A stretch of DNA of 7,988 bases. Source: Pseudomonadota bacterium (lineage in GTDB: Bacteria; Pseudomonadota; Alphaproteobacteria; Sphingomonadales; Sphingomonadaceae). The notes under the pieces were generated by a model, which ran no database searches, was not told where the DNA came from, and worked only from the letters and a program-made list of their open reading frames with translations. The stretch covers positions 1 through 7,988 of the forward strand of contig CANJKQ010000026.1 in the NCBI GenBank assembly GCA_947474905.1, read 5' to 3'. Below, one piece after another: positions 1-6,097 of the stretch (the first letter of the stretch is position 1; each line of letters begins with the position of its first letter). Both the position numbers and the translations under genes were made by a program.

Positions 1-462
1 GCGCGCGGTTAGCCGTTGGTCGCGACGATCGACCAGCAGCGTATCGCCCGGCATCACGCTAGGCAGCATCGACTCGCCCTCAGCCGTAATCGCCGATAGG
101 TGCGCAGGATCGAGCCGCAACCGCCGGATCAGGGCAGGGTCGATGATGGTTTCGCCCGCCGCGCGATCGCTATCGAGCAGGCCGCCCGGTCCTGCCGACG
201 CCACAACGTCGATGCGCGGCACCGCAATGCCCCCCGCTGTCGCTGATGGCGCGGCTGGGCCACCAAGCACGGCTTCGTCCACCCTGAAATAGTCGGCAAG
301 CAACCGGCGCTCCCGCTCAGGCAGGTGGCGCGGTGACCCGCGTCGGGCATATTGCTGCAGATAGGCGGGATTGCGCCCGATCATGCGCGACAATGCCGCA
401 TAGCTCTCACCATAGCGAACGACCAGCGCATCAAGCGCGGCGCGAGGATCGGCTTGCGTCAT
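1..462 (-). CDS. XRE/S24-family (CI/LexA-like) repressor, C-terminus cut by window edge
   Basis: The open frame runs from ATG at 462 to base 1 without a stop, giving 154 visible residues. Residues 8-60 form a helical DNA-binding region with the sequence GESYAALSRMIGRNPAYLQQY, like the XRE-type N-terminus of sphingomonad S24 repressors. A linker follows, then the start of a peptidase S24 fold: VPRIDVVASAGPGG (81-94) and GESMLPSVMPGD (129-140). Ser131 sits in the GxSMxPxxxxGD motif and is the expected nucleophile. Ala90-Gly91 is a candidate self-cleavage bond, by analogy with LexA and lambda CI. The catalytic Lys would lie beyond the window, so self-cleavage cannot be judged. The family represses promoters and may be inactivated through RecA after DNA damage. 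It diverges from two small genes across a 91-bp region with a palindrome and an SOS box. No ribosome binding site precedes the ATG; the promoter suggests a leaderless message. Its target is inferred, probably its own promoter and the neighbours. Confidence 0.87.
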   Translation of the reverse strand, partial: MTQADPRAALDALVVRYGESYAALSRMIGRNPAYLQQYARRGSPRHLPERERRLLADYFRVDEAVLGGPAAPSATAGGIAVPRIDVVASAGPGGLLDSDRAAGETIIDPALIRRLRLDPAHLSAITAEGESMLPSVMPGDTLLVDRRDQRLTAR

Positions 463-498
463 CGCCGCTGCTATAGACGTAGGATTTTTCCTAGACAA
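462..498 (-). promoter_or_regulatory. Leftward promoter of the S24 repressor, predicted leaderless
   Basis: On the minus strand, TTGTCT (498-493) and TATAGC (475-470) are separated by exactly 17 bp, close to sigma70-type -35 and -10 boxes. Only 7 bases lie between the -10 box and the ATG at 462, so transcription should begin at or next to the A of the start codon. This fits the absence of a Shine-Dalgarno sequence. Lambda cI transcribed from PRM is a known leaderless precedent. The prediction rests on box matches only. Confidence 0.55.
480..493. promoter_or_regulatory. Palindromic operator candidate TAGGATTTTTCCTA
   Basis: TAGGA and TCCTA form perfect 5-bp arms around a TTTT centre. The site lies inside the 17-bp spacer of the leftward repressor promoter, where bound protein would block RNA polymerase. 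The natural candidate is the S24 repressor acting on its own gene, or the small HTH protein encoded to the right. The symmetry is seen directly; the binding protein is inferred. Confidence 0.5.
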
Positions 499-499
499 G

Positions 500-528
500 T
501 TGGATTGCCTGGAACACTTCAAGAACAT
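500..528 (+). promoter_or_regulatory. Weak candidate rightward promoter of the small-gene operon
   Basis: TTGGAT (500-505) and GAACAT (523-528) are 17 bp apart. The -35 box is fair and the -10 box is poor, matching only three consensus positions. Its value is mainly positional: the -10 coincides with the right half of the SOS box, and the inferred start near 535 would leave a short leader carrying GGAGG at 544-548. Confidence 0.3.
512..526. promoter_or_regulatory. SOS (LexA) box, GAAC-N7-GAAC
   Basis: GAAC at 512-515 and GAAC at 523-526 are separated by exactly 7 bases (ACTTCAA). On the minus strand this reads GTTC-N7-GTTC, the direct-repeat LexA operator described for alphaproteobacteria such as Rhodobacter, Rhizobium and Caulobacter. 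It ends 27 bases before the ATG at 554 and overlaps the putative rightward -10 box, as expected for repression of the small-gene operon. Eight fixed bases in a short divergent region make chance less likely but do not exclude it. Confidence 0.6.
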
Positions 529-553
529 TGACAGCGAATCGATGGAGGCATGA

Positions 554-742
554 ATGTCGCTGATGGTGAAAATTGATGGGTTTCTGCGCCGCACGCACAT
601 GCCGGCAACGCGCTTTGGCCGTCTGGCGGTGCGCGATCCGCGACTGGTGGGCGATTTGCGCCGCGGCCGGGAGCCGGGACCGCGCATGGTCGCGCGGGTC
701 GAGGCCTTCATCGCCGCGCATGAGCATAAGGAGCTGCACTGA
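554..742 (+). CDS. Small HTH-like (Cro-like) protein, 62 aa
   Basis: A 62-residue basic protein starting at ATG 554. GGAGG at 544-548 lies 5 bases upstream, which decides the start; an overlapping ATG at 550 gives only a few codons. No catalytic motif or membrane segment is seen. The order of residues resembles a compact XRE/Cro-type fold: FLRRTHMPATRFGRLAV (10-26), DPRLVGDLRRGREP (28-41), then a helix PRMVARVEAFI (43-53). A small residue, FGR and a later RRGREP turn are typical of short HTH proteins that I recall as unannotated or 'regulator' in sphingomonads. It is divergent from an S24 repressor and downstream of a likely SOS box, so a Cro-like or anti-repressor role is plausible. The stop (740-742) overlaps the next start as TGATG, so the two are translationally coupled. 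The HTH assignment is from pattern only. Confidence 0.75.
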   Translation: MSLMVKIDGFLRRTHMPATRFGRLAVRDPRLVGDLRRGREPGPRMVARVEAFIAAHEHKELH

Positions 743-1056
743 TGCTGGCGCGGGGAGACGCGAGCGCGCTGATGATCCGCGCCATTGAAGCCAATGCGCG
801 GCGACAAGCGGCAAGCGCGGTCGTTACCAGGGCAATCGCCCATCGTTGGGCCAGCGCCACTTTTTCAGGAATGCGGCACGAAATTCAGGTGATGATGACC
901 GCAGATGCGGCGGCCGAGGCCTGGTTGGCGCAGCTGCCTGAAGCGGAATTTGCCGTGCCGGGTCATCTGGTTGCGGACTTGATCGTCGATGCGATTGCCC
1001 GCGACGCCGGGGCGATGATCGCCACCCTCAGCATCTTGACGGTGGAAGAGGGCTAG
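742..1056 (+). CDS. Conserved-looking hypothetical protein, 104 aa, coupled to the small HTH gene
   Basis: I do not recognise a named family. The start ATG at 742 overlaps the preceding TGA by one base and has an excellent AAGGAG at 728-733, 8 bases upstream, so the start is secure. The protein looks mostly alpha-helical. Residues 1-37 are Ala/Arg-rich (MIRAIEANARRQAASAVV). A central part contains FSGMRHEIQVMMTADAAAEAWL (41-62). A hydrophobic C-terminal half (HLVADLIVDAIARDAGAMIATLSIL, 75-99) could be an amphipathic or packing helix rather than a clear membrane span. There is no signal peptide or cysteine. Coupling to the HTH gene and the shared SOS box suggest a partner or effector of that regulator, possibly damage-induced. 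Function is unknown. The gene ends 23 bp from the convergent membrane-protein gene, with no terminator visible. Confidence 0.72.
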   Translation: MLARGDASALMIRAIEANARRQAASAVVTRAIAHRWASATFSGMRHEIQVMMTADAAAEAWLAQLPEAEFAVPGHLVADLIVDAIARDAGAMIATLSILTVEEG

Positions 1057-1079
1057 GCGCCCGCCTCTTATGGTCAACG

Positions 1080-1982
1080 TCAGCCGCTGGCCCGGGTTGC
1101 CATGCGTCGCAAGGCGCCCAGCGTATCATCGAGCGATCGCGGGGCGGGCGCCGACGGCGTTTCCTGCGGATCACGCGCCGCCACGCTGCGTTCCAGACGG
1201 GCGAGCAGCGCGGTGATGGTTGCATCGGTATCGCGGCTTGCCAGCGGGGCGGCGGGACGGATCGGCATCGGCGCGGTTTCCGCCGCCGAGCGAGTCAATG
1301 GGGTCAGCTCAAACGTCTCGAACCGTTCATTGGCGCCTAGCGCCAGGGGGCGCGAAATCGGCGCGGGCGCGGGCGGCGGCACATCGTCCATCGCCATCGG
1401 CACACCATCGTCGTTGGACGCGATGGGCGCATAATCAGCGATGGGCGTTTCCAGATCATCGGGAAGGGCACGCTCAACCGGGTGCAGCGGCGGCGTCGGT
1501 ACGAGCACGTCGAGCGCGGCGTCGACCGGCATGGCGAACGACCCGGCAGGCGCGGGGTCGGCCAGCGGCGCGCGGATTTCCAGGAAGGGCGTGCCCAGAT
1601 CCTCGGTCGCAAATAACGGGCGGCGCGGCGGCGCATCGGGATGCGCGTCCGAACGGCGGAGCACCGGAACGGCGCGATCCTCACTATCGCGATCGGCGCT
1701 GCCAATACCCAGGGTGCGCGACCCCAATATCAGGAAAAACAGAAACCAACCGCTGAGACCAATTGTCCCCGCCGTCACGAACACCAGCCCCAACCGCGCG
1801 GTCAGCCCGAGCGGGGGCTCGGCGGCGGGAAGGATCGCGGGCAGGCCGCTCGCGATCATCGCATCTTCGATCAGGTCGGCGGGAATCAGCCCCACGGCAA
1901 GGGCGGCGGCCAGACCAATCACCGCGCCCAGCACGGGGGCGATCGGCACGGTCAACTGGTGGTGATGGGTTTGCGCAACCAT
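1080..1982 (-). CDS. Hypothetical two-helix inner-membrane protein with long disordered cytoplasmic tail
   Basis: A 300-residue protein of unknown function. Two hydrophobic segments are visible, about residues 14-34 (IAPVLGAVIGLAAALAVGLIP) and 64-86, separated by a Pro/acidic linker containing LIPADLIEDAMIASGLPAILPAAEPP. From about 95 to 250 the chain is low in order and rich in Pro, Ala, Asp and Arg, but holds a patch RRSDAHPDAPPRRPLFATEDLGTPF (109-133) that I recall as conserved in alphaproteobacterial homologues. The C-terminus has two short helices: DATITALLARLERSVAAR (253-270) and SLDDTLGALRRMATRA (283-298). Such a tail could bind a partner. The start at ATG 1982 overlaps the end of the upstream glycosyltransferase gene by 31 bp and has no strong Shine-Dalgarno; a GTG at 1949, 2 bases past that gene's stop, is an alternative. 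It probably shares a transcript with the glycosyltransferase, hinting at an envelope role, but this is inference. Confidence 0.8.
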   Translation of the reverse strand: MVAQTHHHQLTVPIAPVLGAVIGLAAALAVGLIPADLIEDAMIASGLPAILPAAEPPLGLTARLGLVFVTAGTIGLSGWFLFFLILGSRTLGIGSADRDSEDRAVPVLRRSDAHPDAPPRRPLFATEDLGTPFLEIRAPLADPAPAGSFAMPVDAALDVLVPTPPLHPVERALPDDLETPIADYAPIASNDDGVPMAMDDVPPPAPAPISRPLALGANERFETFELTPLTRSAAETAPMPIRPAAPLASRDTDATITALLARLERSVAARDPQETPSAPAPRSLDDTLGALRRMATRASG

Positions 1983-3214
1983 GATGCCGAACTATCGGCT
2001 TTCTCGATTAGTTTTTGGTAAACAGGGACGTAACGCCCGACATTATTTGCCCAATTGCGCTCGGCCTCGACAAAGGTGCGCGCGCGCGCCCGCCGCGCTT
2101 CCCAGCCCGACCGATCGGCAAGCAGATCGTTGAGCGCCGCCGCCATCGCCACAGGATTGCCCGGCGGGAAAAGCGTGCCGGTATCGCCATCGCGAATCAG
2201 CTCGCGGTGCCCCCCAACATCCGACGCCGCGACCAGCCGCCGCTGCGCCATCGCTTCCAAAGGCTTTAAGGGAGTGACCAGCTCGGTCAGCCGCATCGCC
2301 TTGCGCGGATAGGCCAGCACATCGACCAGGCTGTAATAGCGTTCGACGGCATGGTGCGGCACGCGACCGGCGAAATGAATATGCGCGGCGACATTGGTCA
2401 GCTTGGCCTGGGCCCGCAGCAGCTTTTCGGCGGGACCGCCGCCGACGAGCAACAGATGCGCATTGGGCCGCTGGCTGACGAGGTGCGGCATCGCCGCGAT
2501 CAGATCATCAAGCCCCTCATAATCATAGAAGCTGCCGATAAAGCCGATCACTTCCTTGCCGACCAGCCCCATCGCCTTGGCGAGCGCCTTGTCGGGGGCG
2601 ATCGGCGCGCCGAACAGATCCATGTCGACGCCATTGGGCGACACGGTGATCCGCGCCGGATCAACCCCGCGCGCGATGAAATCGCTCTTCAGCCCGTCGC
2701 AGATCACCGCCAGTGCGTCCACGCGATCGACCGCCCAGCGTTCCAGCGCACGCGTGGTGCGATACCGCAGCGAGCCCTCGCGATCGGTGCCGTTGCCGAC
2801 CGCTGCATCCTCCCACAGCGCGCGGACTTCATACAGCACGGGCAGCTTGTGGCGCCGCGCGGCCCACAGCGCCGCCAACGCGCACAGGACCGGCGAATGG
2901 GCATGGAGCACATCGGGGCGAAACCGATCGACAACCTCACTCAGCCGGCGGGCAAAGACCCGCACTTCGTTGAGCTCGCTGAGCGGCGACGGCAGCGCGC
3001 GGGGCGGATCGGTGCGATAGAAATCGAGGCCGTCGACAATTTCGGCTTTTACCTGCGCTTCGCCATGGCGGGGACCGGTGACGGCAGCAACGGTCCAGCC
3101 CCGCGCCGCCTGCGCCTTCAGAATCGCCCGGGTGCGGAAGGTGTAGCCGCTTTGAAGCGGCAAACCATGGTCAAGGACATGGAGAATGCGCATCTCGGCC
3201 ACGTCTTTAGCCAT
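1952..3214 (-). CDS. GT4 glycosyltransferase, exosortase A (PEP-CTERM) system-associated, Daro_2409 family
   Basis: A retaining GT4/GT-B transferase of the family found with exosortase A loci, expected to add a sugar from a nucleotide donor during exopolysaccharide or protein-glycan assembly at the cytoplasmic face. The N-terminal domain opens with MRILHVLDHGLPLQSGYTFR (8-27), the signature start of this family, then DVLHAHSP (101-108) and LYEVRALWED (127-136). The C-terminal donor-binding domain has VSPNGVD (191-197), GFIGSFYDYEGLDDLI (224-239), LVGGGP (256-261), PLKPLEAMA (315-323) and ASDVGGHRELI (330-340). Length, 413-420 residues, is normal for the family. The frame opens at ATG 3214, but family alignment from memory favours the internal ATG at 3193; neither has a good ribosome binding site. 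It is divergent from the O-glycosylation ligase operon and overlaps the downstream membrane-protein gene. The acceptor and sugar cannot be told from sequence. Confidence 0.92.
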   Translation of the reverse strand: MAKDVAEMRILHVLDHGLPLQSGYTFRTRAILKAQAARGWTVAAVTGPRHGEAQVKAEIVDGLDFYRTDPPRALPSPLSELNEVRVFARRLSEVVDRFRPDVLHAHSPVLCALAALWAARRHKLPVLYEVRALWEDAAVGNGTDREGSLRYRTTRALERWAVDRVDALAVICDGLKSDFIARGVDPARITVSPNGVDMDLFGAPIAPDKALAKAMGLVGKEVIGFIGSFYDYEGLDDLIAAMPHLVSQRPNAHLLLVGGGPAEKLLRAQAKLTNVAAHIHFAGRVPHHAVERYYSLVDVLAYPRKAMRLTELVTPLKPLEAMAQRRLVAASDVGGHRELIRDGDTGTLFPPGNPVAMAAALNDLLADRSGWEARRARARTFVEAERNWANNVGRYVPVYQKLIEKADSSASWLRKPITTS

Positions 3215-3235
3215 TACTGTTTAACGCCCCGTCAA
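3206..3235 (-). promoter_or_regulatory. Possible leftward promoter of the glycosyltransferase gene
   Basis: On the minus strand TTGACG (3235-3230) is a strong -35 match. At 17-18 bp spacing lies GGCTAA/GCTAAA (about 3212-3206), a weak -10. If used, transcription would begin downstream of ATG 3214 and favour the start at 3193. The rest of the 82-bp divergent gap (3215-3296) shows no clear rightward promoter. Confidence 0.25.
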
Positions 3236-3296
3236 CTCGGTCTGGTTAATGCAGCACGGCGGATAAACGCGGGCGGGCAAAGGGCCGGGTGCAGGC

Positions 3297-3470
3297 ATGA
3301 TCGACAATTTCGCGCTTGGCCTAACCCATGTGCTGATGCTGATCGCGGCGATCATCCTGTTGCGGCGCCGCGACCTGGACAGCGAAACGGCAACGGCCAG
3401 CGAGCCGGACGGGTCGAGCTCGCTGTCCCCGCAAGCTCGCCCCGGCAAGTCCGGCCAGCGCGATGCGTGA
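3297..3470 (+). CDS. Small single-pass membrane protein upstream of the O-glycosylation ligase, 57 aa
   Basis: ATG at 3297 opens 57 codons ending in TGA at 3468-3470. The product has one membrane helix (FALGLTHVLMLIAAIILL, residues 5-22) followed at once by RRRD, so the positive-inside rule puts the C-terminus in the cytoplasm. The rest (27-57) is a polar, Ser/Pro/Asp-rich tail. The stop overlaps the ligase start by 8 bp (ATGCGTGA), giving strong translational coupling. The short leader has only GCAGG near the start. I recall similar MIDNFAL-type small proteins ahead of this ligase in other sphingomonads, but they carry no function. The position suggests an accessory subunit of the ligase or a glycan-assembly complex. 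A coupling leader peptide is the alternative. Confidence 0.7.
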   Translation: MIDNFALGLTHVLMLIAAIILLRRRDLDSETATASEPDGSSSLSPQARPGKSGQRDA

Positions 3471-4836
3471 CCTTGCCTTCATCGCCTTCCTGGCCGCGAT
3501 TTTCGGCATGGGCCTCAGGCGGCCGTTCCTGCTGGTGCTGGTCTATGTCTATATCGACATCGTGAGCCCGCAGCGGCTGACCTATCTCTTGCTCAATTCG
3601 GTGCCGATTTCGCTGATCGCGGTGGTGATGGCGGTGGGCGGCTGGCTGTTGTTTGACGACAAGAAGGACAGCCGCGTCGCGCCGCGTCAGTTTTTGCTGC
3701 TCGCGTTGTTGATCTATTGCGGCGTCTCCACGCGCTATGCCGACTTCCCCGTCGAGGCGGCGGACAAATGGGACTGGGTGTGGAAAGCGCTCGCCTTCGC
3801 GATTTTCCTGCCGCTCACACTGCGCACGCGGCTGCGCATCGAAGCGTTGTTGTTGTTCATGATCCTGTCGGCGGCGTCGATCATCATCGTCGGCGGCGTC
3901 AAGACGCTGGCGACCGGCGGCGGCTATGGCGAACTCAATCTGATGGTGACCAATAACAGCGGCCTTTACGAAGGCAGCACGATATCCGCCGTCGCCGTCG
4001 CGATCGTCCCCATCATCCTGTGGTTCACGCGCTATGGCACGATCTTTCCGCCCGACTGGAAAGTGAAGGCCTTTTGCTATGCCCTGGTATTCGCGTGCCT
4101 GTTGATGCCGGTCGGCACCGCGGCACGGACGGGGTTGCTGTGCGTCGGCCTGTTGTTTGTCCTGCTGTTGCGCGATGCGAAGCGGCGTTTTGCCTATCTT
4201 GGCATTATCGCCGCGCTCGGCCTGGCCTCGGTGCCGCTGTTGCCGCCGGCGTTCCTCGCGCGGATGCAGACGATTGCGGGGTATAAAAGCGATAGCTCAG
4301 CCTCGACGCGTGTCGCGGTTTGGCACTGGACGCTCGATTATGTGAAGACGCATCCGTTTGGCGGCGGCTTTGAAACCTATCGCCAGAACCGCATCCGCTT
4401 CGAAACCGAGAAGGTCGAGGGCGACAGCAGCAACCGCAAAGTGACGCTGACCCCCGAATATGACCAGGCCCGCGCATTCCACAGCGCCTATTTCGAGATG
4501 CTGGGCGAACAGGGCTATCCCGGCCTGATCCTGTGGCTGATCATCAATGTGAGCGGGCTGTTCCGTATGGAAATCCTGCGGCGGCGCTATCTGAAGGGAC
4601 CGAAAGCGACATTATGGGGCGGCGCGCTGGCGGGTGCGTTGCAGGCGGCGCATCTCATTTATCTGCTGGGTGCCGCTTTTGTCGGCATTGCGTTTCAGCC
4701 CTTTATCTACATGCTGATCGGCGCGCAGATCGGGCTCGACACCTATCTCGGCCGCAAGCGCGCCGAGGCGCGCTGGCGACCGATGCGCAAGCCCGCACCT
4801 GCCGCAAGCGTCCGCCAGCCCGCAATGGCGGGCTAA
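3463..4836 (+). CDS. Putative O-glycosylation ligase, exosortase A system-associated (Wzy/O-antigen ligase-like)
   Basis: A 457-residue polytopic inner-membrane protein of the Wzy/WaaL O-antigen ligase superfamily, of the subfamily linked to exosortase A. It would transfer or polymerise lipid-linked glycan in the periplasm. The N-terminus MRDLAFIAFLAAIFGMGLRRPF (1-22) and VYIDIVSPQRLTY (29-41) match the family opening (a DUF5935-type region). About ten hydrophobic segments follow. The ligase core contains VGTAARTGLL (217-226) with the conserved Arg222, a periplasmic loop with THPFGGGFETY (296-306), and ARAFHSAYFEMLGEQGYPGL (336-355), where His340 and Glu349 match the usual functional positions. 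A basic C-terminal tail (431-457) is probably cytoplasmic. Length is normal for the family. The start ATG overlaps the small upstream gene by 8 bp and lacks a strong Shine-Dalgarno, consistent with coupling. The substrate is unknown. No exosortase or PEP-CTERM protein lies in this window. Confidence 0.93.
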   Translation: MRDLAFIAFLAAIFGMGLRRPFLLVLVYVYIDIVSPQRLTYLLLNSVPISLIAVVMAVGGWLLFDDKKDSRVAPRQFLLLALLIYCGVSTRYADFPVEAADKWDWVWKALAFAIFLPLTLRTRLRIEALLLFMILSAASIIIVGGVKTLATGGGYGELNLMVTNNSGLYEGSTISAVAVAIVPIILWFTRYGTIFPPDWKVKAFCYALVFACLLMPVGTAARTGLLCVGLLFVLLLRDAKRRFAYLGIIAALGLASVPLLPPAFLARMQTIAGYKSDSSASTRVAVWHWTLDYVKTHPFGGGFETYRQNRIRFETEKVEGDSSNRKVTLTPEYDQARAFHSAYFEMLGEQGYPGLILWLIINVSGLFRMEILRRRYLKGPKATLWGGALAGALQAAHLIYLLGAAFVGIAFQPFIYMLIGAQIGLDTYLGRKRAEARWRPMRKPAPAASVRQPAMAG

Positions 4837-4924
4837 AGCGGCGATGCTGAACCTTTCGCTCTTGCCAGGGGTTTAGCCCCGGCCCCTCTTGCATAGCGCC
4901 CAACCCGGCAGGCATGTTGAGCCA

Positions 4925-6091
4925 ATGACGATCAAGACCGCGCCCGTGCTGGCCAATCTTTCCGTTCCCGATGTCGATTTCGATCCGGCCGCAACCTGGG
5001 ACATTACGCATCGCTGGTTCAGCCACCACTGGATTGGCCTGATCGTTGCCGCCGTGCTGGCCACGGCCATCATCACGGTGCTGTTCGGGCTGCGCAGCTT
5101 GCTGGTGCGCTATTGCAATCGCGAACGACCGGGCAAGCACGACTGGTGGCTGTTGTTCGGCGCGACCTTTGCCCGCACCATGCCGAGCTTCATCGTCATA
5201 CTCGCGCTGCAGCTGAGCGAAGGGATTGCTCGGCCGCCCGCCCCCATCCCGGCGTTGATCCATGGCCTGTTCACCATTTCCTTCGTCATCCAGGGCGCGA
5301 TCTGGGCGCGCGAGCTGATCCTCGGCGCGATCGAGCGCAATGCGCAGCCGGGCAATTATGCCGGCGAAGCACTGGCGAGCGCGATTGGCGTGATCCGCGT
5401 ACTGGTAAGCTTTGCGGTGTTCGCCATCGCGCTGATCGTGGTGCTCGACAATCTCGGCGTCAACGTGACGGGCCTGGTCGCCGGCCTGGGCATTGGCGGC
5501 ATCGCCATCGGCCTTGCCGCGCAGGGGATTTTCGCCGATCTGTTCGCCGCGCTTGCCATCATTCTCGACCGGCCATTCCGGCGTGGCGACACGATCAGCT
5601 ATGACCAGACAACCGGCACGGTGATCGCGATCGGCCTGAAATCGACGCGTCTGCGCGCGCCGACGGGCGAAGAGCGGATCATCGCCAACCGCCAATTGCT
5701 CGACAAGGAAATCCAGAACATCACGCTGCGCGACTACCGTCGCTATACCTTCAAGCTCGGCCTCATTTACCAGACCCCGACCGAGCTGCTGACGCGCTTG
5801 CCGGATATCTTGCGCGAGGTGGTGCGCAAGGAAGGCGCGAGCTTTGTCCGTTCGGGCTTTGTCGGCTTTGGCGCGAGCAGCCTCGACTTTGAGCTCGAAT
5901 TTGACGGACCGACCGATTACGATACCGGCTATAAGCTGCGCCACGCCGTCGGCCTCGCCATTGCCGCGCGCTTTGCCAGGGAAGGCATTCAGTTTGCTTA
6001 TCCGACACAAACCACCTTCACCGCCGCGCCCGACGGGACGATGGTGATGCCATATCCGGCGGCGGGGGGCGTAGGGGCGGCGAGCCAATAG
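4925..6091 (+). CDS. MscS-family mechanosensitive ion channel
   Basis: A 388-residue small-conductance mechanosensitive channel of the inner membrane, which opens under membrane tension to release solutes on hypo-osmotic shock. Hydrophobic helices lie near residues 36-60, 76-98, 111-136 and 153-176. The pore-lining helix and start of the MscS beta domain follow: NVTGLVAGLGIGGIAIGLAA (180-199), then ADLFAALAIILDRPFRRGDTI (204-224) and the beta-barrel segment GTVIAIGLKSTRLRAPTGEERIIANRQL (231-258). The C-terminal alpha/beta vestibule domain runs about 270-360. E. coli MscS has 286 residues with three helices; this one carries one extra N-terminal helix. I chose ATG 4925. A TTG at 4889 in frame would add 12 unlikely residues. 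The ribosome binding site is weak. It stands alone between the ligase gene and the convergent putA, so it need not be related to either. Confidence 0.93.
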   Translation: MTIKTAPVLANLSVPDVDFDPAATWDITHRWFSHHWIGLIVAAVLATAIITVLFGLRSLLVRYCNRERPGKHDWWLLFGATFARTMPSFIVILALQLSEGIARPPAPIPALIHGLFTISFVIQGAIWARELILGAIERNAQPGNYAGEALASAIGVIRVLVSFAVFAIALIVVLDNLGVNVTGLVAGLGIGGIAIGLAAQGIFADLFAALAIILDRPFRRGDTISYDQTTGTVIAIGLKSTRLRAPTGEERIIANRQLLDKEIQNITLRDYRRYTFKLGLIYQTPTELLTRLPDILREVVRKEGASFVRSGFVGFGASSLDFELEFDGPTDYDTGYKLRHAVGLAIAARFAREGIQFAYPTQTTFTAAPDGTMVMPYPAAGGVGAASQ

Positions 6092-6097
6092 ACACAT

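Noticed and set aside
129..350. Leftward 73-codon frame within the S24 repressor gene
   Set aside because: It is a different frame of the same strand as the S24 repressor, which alone shows HTH and S24 motifs.
491..814. Leftward 107-codon frame across the divergent region and the 62-aa gene
   Set aside because: It runs through the SOS box and promoters and has no recognisable motif. The rightward genes in the same DNA have good ribosome binding sites and coupling.
1..1056. Prophage or genomic island boundary
   Set aside because: Apart from the repressor-like genes there is no integrase, structural gene, tRNA or attachment-site repeat, and base composition looks like the rest of the window.
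2351..3565. Long rightward open frame (404 codons) opposite the glycosyltransferase gene
   Set aside because: The translation is low-complexity, rich in Arg, Gly, Gln and His, with no family resemblance. The opposite strand encodes a clear GT4 enzyme. It is a shadow of GC-rich codon use.
4817..4834. Perfect 7-bp hairpin AGCCCGC-AATG-GCGGGCT at the end of the ligase gene
   Set aside because: It lies within the last codons and has no T-tract after it, so I cannot call it an intrinsic terminator. It could arise by chance in GC-rich DNA.
4865..4887. GC-rich hairpin (GGGG-TTTAG-CCCC) between the ligase and channel genes
   Set aside because: The stem is short, with alternative pairings and no T-tract. 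It supports neither a terminator nor a riboswitch.
4889..4924. TTG start adding 12 residues to the MscS channel
   Set aside because: The added residues look like intergenic sequence and no ribosome binding site precedes the TTG. ATG 4925 gives a normal N-terminus.
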